Part shown: one piece after another, positions 6,776 to 8,060 of the stretch
How the letters are laid out: each line of letters opens with the position of its first letter
Position numbering within the stretch: position 1 is the first letter of the stretch
Assembly: GCA_028293225.1 (NCBI GenBank)
Contig: JAQGPE010000266.1
Coordinates: 1-8,060 of the forward strand
Reading direction: 5' to 3'
DNA: 8,060 bases
Origin: Akkermansiaceae bacterium
GTDB taxonomy: Bacteria > Verrucomicrobiota > Verrucomicrobiia > Verrucomicrobiales > Akkermansiaceae
Position numbers and translations under genes: made by a program
Notes under the pieces: model-generated
Told to the model about the DNA's origin: nothing
Seen by the model: only the letters and a program-made list of their open reading frames with translations
Database searches by the model: none

Positions 6776-7996
6776 TCAGTTCAGCTTCGCCCGCAGGAAA
6801 GCGCGGGGAGTATCGGCCGTTTGGCCGGGGATCCGGAAGGAGCGATAGCTCCAGCCGGCATGCAGTTCGGGTAGCCCCGCCACAAAGGAGGCGTTGGACG
6901 TCACTTCCGAGATGGCAAGCGCCCAGTTCACCAGGTCAAAGGAACCTTCGATCCGATAAGAAACTCCATCCACAGCTCCGGTCTGCGCCGTTCCTGTTCC
7001 CGTAAACTCCGTTCCGTTCCGGACAGGAAGAGTCATCACAACCGTCGAAGTTTCCGGACCATCGCCGTCGGGATCGCCGACCGCCACATGGACATTATTG
7101 TTGTCGGACACCGCTGGATTGCTGTCGACGGCAAACTCCGACAGATTGTTCCGGCCGTCATGATCAGGGTCGGCATTTGGATCCTGATCCGCCGGATTGG
7201 TGATGCCGCTGTGCTCGATCCATTCCTGGAAAGGCGATACATAGGACACGCTCAGATTCGAAACCGTCGCGAAGGTGGTCCCGATGCCCAGCAGGCTGGC
7301 CGGCAGGATCGAACCTCCCGTGAACTTGACCTTCGCCGCCCCGACGGGAACGGAAGCTCCGGTTTTGAAATCGACCACCGCGTGCCCCGTGGACGGAGAT
7401 CCGATCACTCCCAGAAGTTGCAGGCCCAGAATGTTCACCAGCGTCGTCCCGCCCGAGCTCCCGATCGCGTTGTTATTGGCATCGAGGAACGTCACGCCGA
7501 AGGAGGGGGTGATATTCAGCGTCGTGCTCAGAAGCTGGCTGCCCGTATCGACATCGAAGCCGACCCGGTAGGTGGAGTTCGGCTGGAGCTGGAAAACCGA
7601 CCCGGACTTGTTGAGCGTGGCCGTTGCCGACCAAGAAAGGCTCAGACCCGTCCCGACCCCCAGGGCGCCCAGAATCGAGCCGGGATCGTTGTTGATTTTG
7701 AATTGCAGGGTGGAGCTGGCCAGAGCGACCTGGGCCTGGCTTTTCACCACCGGCAGGAACAGCACGGCGAGAGCGGCACCACCGGTGGCAGTGGCGTTCC
7801 AATAGGTGCCGAGGCTGTCGGTGGTGCTACCGGCAAGCGTGATACCGAGAAGCCCCCCGGCATCGACATCGGCAGTTACAGTATCGTCCGGTCCGAACAG
7901 ACCAGGATAAGAGGAGGAATCGACAGTAGTCTGGCTGAGGGCGGTTCCGAGGGAACCCGCCAAGGCCAGAAGGGCGAAGGACAGCTGGAGTTTCAT
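6776..7996 (-). CDS. Secreted beta-rich protein with TSP3-like loop and shared C-terminal domain
   Basis: A 406-residue exported protein of unknown function. Residues 1-21 (MKLQLSFALLALAGSLGTALS) form a clear Sec signal peptide with cleavage likely after ALS. Residues about 30-253 are rich in Gly, Ser, Thr, Val and Leu, with alternating strand-like stretches such as STLQFKINNDPGS, YRVGFDVDTGSQ and TLNITPSFGVTFLDANN. This suggests a beta-sandwich, possibly adhesive or glycan-binding, but I recognise no named domain or catalytic motif. FQEWIEHSGI (256-265) leads into a TSP3-like calcium loop, DQDPNADPDHDGRNNLSEF (270-288). Then follow a second short Asp-rich stretch, GDPDGDGPE (307-315), and a terminal domain with VSYRIEGSFDLVNWALAI ending FLRAKLN. 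The C-terminal plan matches the downstream hydrolase. The ATG at 7996 is chosen by the signal peptide; GGAAAG lies about 10 nt upstream. The gene ends at a strong terminator. Confidence 0.85.
   Translation of the reverse strand: MKLQLSFALLALAGSLGTALSQTTVDSSSYPGLFGPDDTVTADVDAGGLLGITLAGSTTDSLGTYWNATATGGAALAVLFLPVVKSQAQVALASSTLQFKINNDPGSILGALGVGTGLSLSWSATATLNKSGSVFQLQPNSTYRVGFDVDTGSQLLSTTLNITPSFGVTFLDANNNAIGSSGGTTLVNILGLQLLGVIGSPSTGHAVVDFKTGASVPVGAAKVKFTGGSILPASLLGIGTTFATVSNLSVSYVSPFQEWIEHSGITNPADQDPNADPDHDGRNNLSEFAVDSNPAVSDNNNVHVAVGDPDGDGPETSTVVMTLPVRNGTEFTGTGTAQTGAVDGVSYRIEGSFDLVNWALAISEVTSNASFVAGLPELHAGWSYRSFRIPGQTADTPRAFLRAKLN
6779..7192 (-). other. C-terminal TSP3 loop plus terminal domain of the 406-aa protein
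   Basis: Residues about 269-406. The Asp-rich loop DPNADPDHDGRNNLSEF is followed by a terminal domain whose core, YRIEGSFDLVNWALA, lines up with YGPEYSSDLVNWNSA of the hydrolase. Both proteins end within a few residues of a shared FLR. Identity outside these anchors is low, so these look like diverged members of one domain family, not a recent duplication. Confidence 0.6.
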
Positions 7997-8054
7997 GGCG
8001 TGCCATCTTTCCGCTATTCCTGACTTTTCATCAAACGACAGCTTAAACCTCTTA

Positions 8055-8060
8055 CTTATA
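8055..8060 (-). promoter_or_regulatory. Possible -10 element for the 406-aa gene
   Basis: Read on the minus strand, the window edge carries TATAAG, 5 of 6 matches to the TATAAT consensus. Transcription would start near 8047 and leave a 5' leader of about 50 nt before the ATG at 7996. The -35 region lies outside the window, so the call cannot be tested here. The intervening 58 bases are noticeably more AT-rich than the genes. Confidence 0.25.

Noticed and set aside
7088..8023. Plus-strand open frame (311 codons) opposite the 406-aa secreted protein
   Set aside because: Arg/Gly-rich and featureless; the minus strand has a signal peptide, a TSP3 loop and a terminator placed correctly for it.
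1..8060. CRISPR arrays, tRNA/rRNA genes, insertion sequences, attachment sites
   Set aside because: No regularly spaced direct repeats, cloverleaf-like sequence, transposase motifs or terminal inverted repeats were found on reading through both strands.

Overview
The window looks like a piece of a GC-rich, free-living bacterial chromosome, most likely from Verrucomicrobiota (Verrucomicrobiales, of the Luteolibacter/Haloferula/Roseibacillus type). The main clue is a pair of secreted proteins that both end in a thrombospondin-type-3-like Asp-rich calcium motif (DPDGDGF / DPDHDGR) followed by a terminal domain of about 90 residues containing 'DLVNW' and closing on 'FLR'. I recognise this architecture from that phylum. 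The assignment rests on recall of families; no 16S or other phylogenetic marker is present.

Left part (1-1400), minus strand: three co-directional genes separated by 22 and 38-44 nt. In transcription order they are a small membrane-anchored protein of unknown function (faintly Wzz/chain-length-determinant-like), a YdeI/OmpD-associated family protein, and the first 93 codons of a protein with an N-terminal membrane segment that runs off the window. They may form one transcription unit.

Centre (1439-3946), plus strand: a fused two-half M16 zinc metallopeptidase, divergent from the left cluster across only 46 nt. The N-terminal half has an intact zinc site (HFLEH plus a downstream Glu). The C-terminal half lacks it but has the Arg/Tyr pair that M16 enzymes use for substrate binding. 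No signal peptide is visible.

Right part (3967-8060), minus strand: two exported proteins, each with a Sec signal peptide. The upstream gene (406 aa) encodes a beta-rich secreted protein and ends at a strong intrinsic terminator (13-bp perfect stem with a T6 tract). The downstream gene (877 aa) encodes an MGH1/GH63-like (alpha/alpha)6-barrel glycoside hydrolase. A discoidin (F5/8 type C)-like galactose-binding domain is inserted inside its catalytic barrel, apparently in circularly permuted order. A 17-codon reading frame with a very strong Shine-Dalgarno precedes the hydrolase and overlaps its start codon as ATGA. The two secreted proteins share the C-terminal module, which suggests a common surface-attachment or sorting route in a carbohydrate-degrading locus; that is inference.

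No tRNA, rRNA, CRISPR, insertion sequence or phage feature was seen. Coding density is high, and the longest gene-free stretch is 175 bases (6601-6775), which holds the terminator and the short leader frame.
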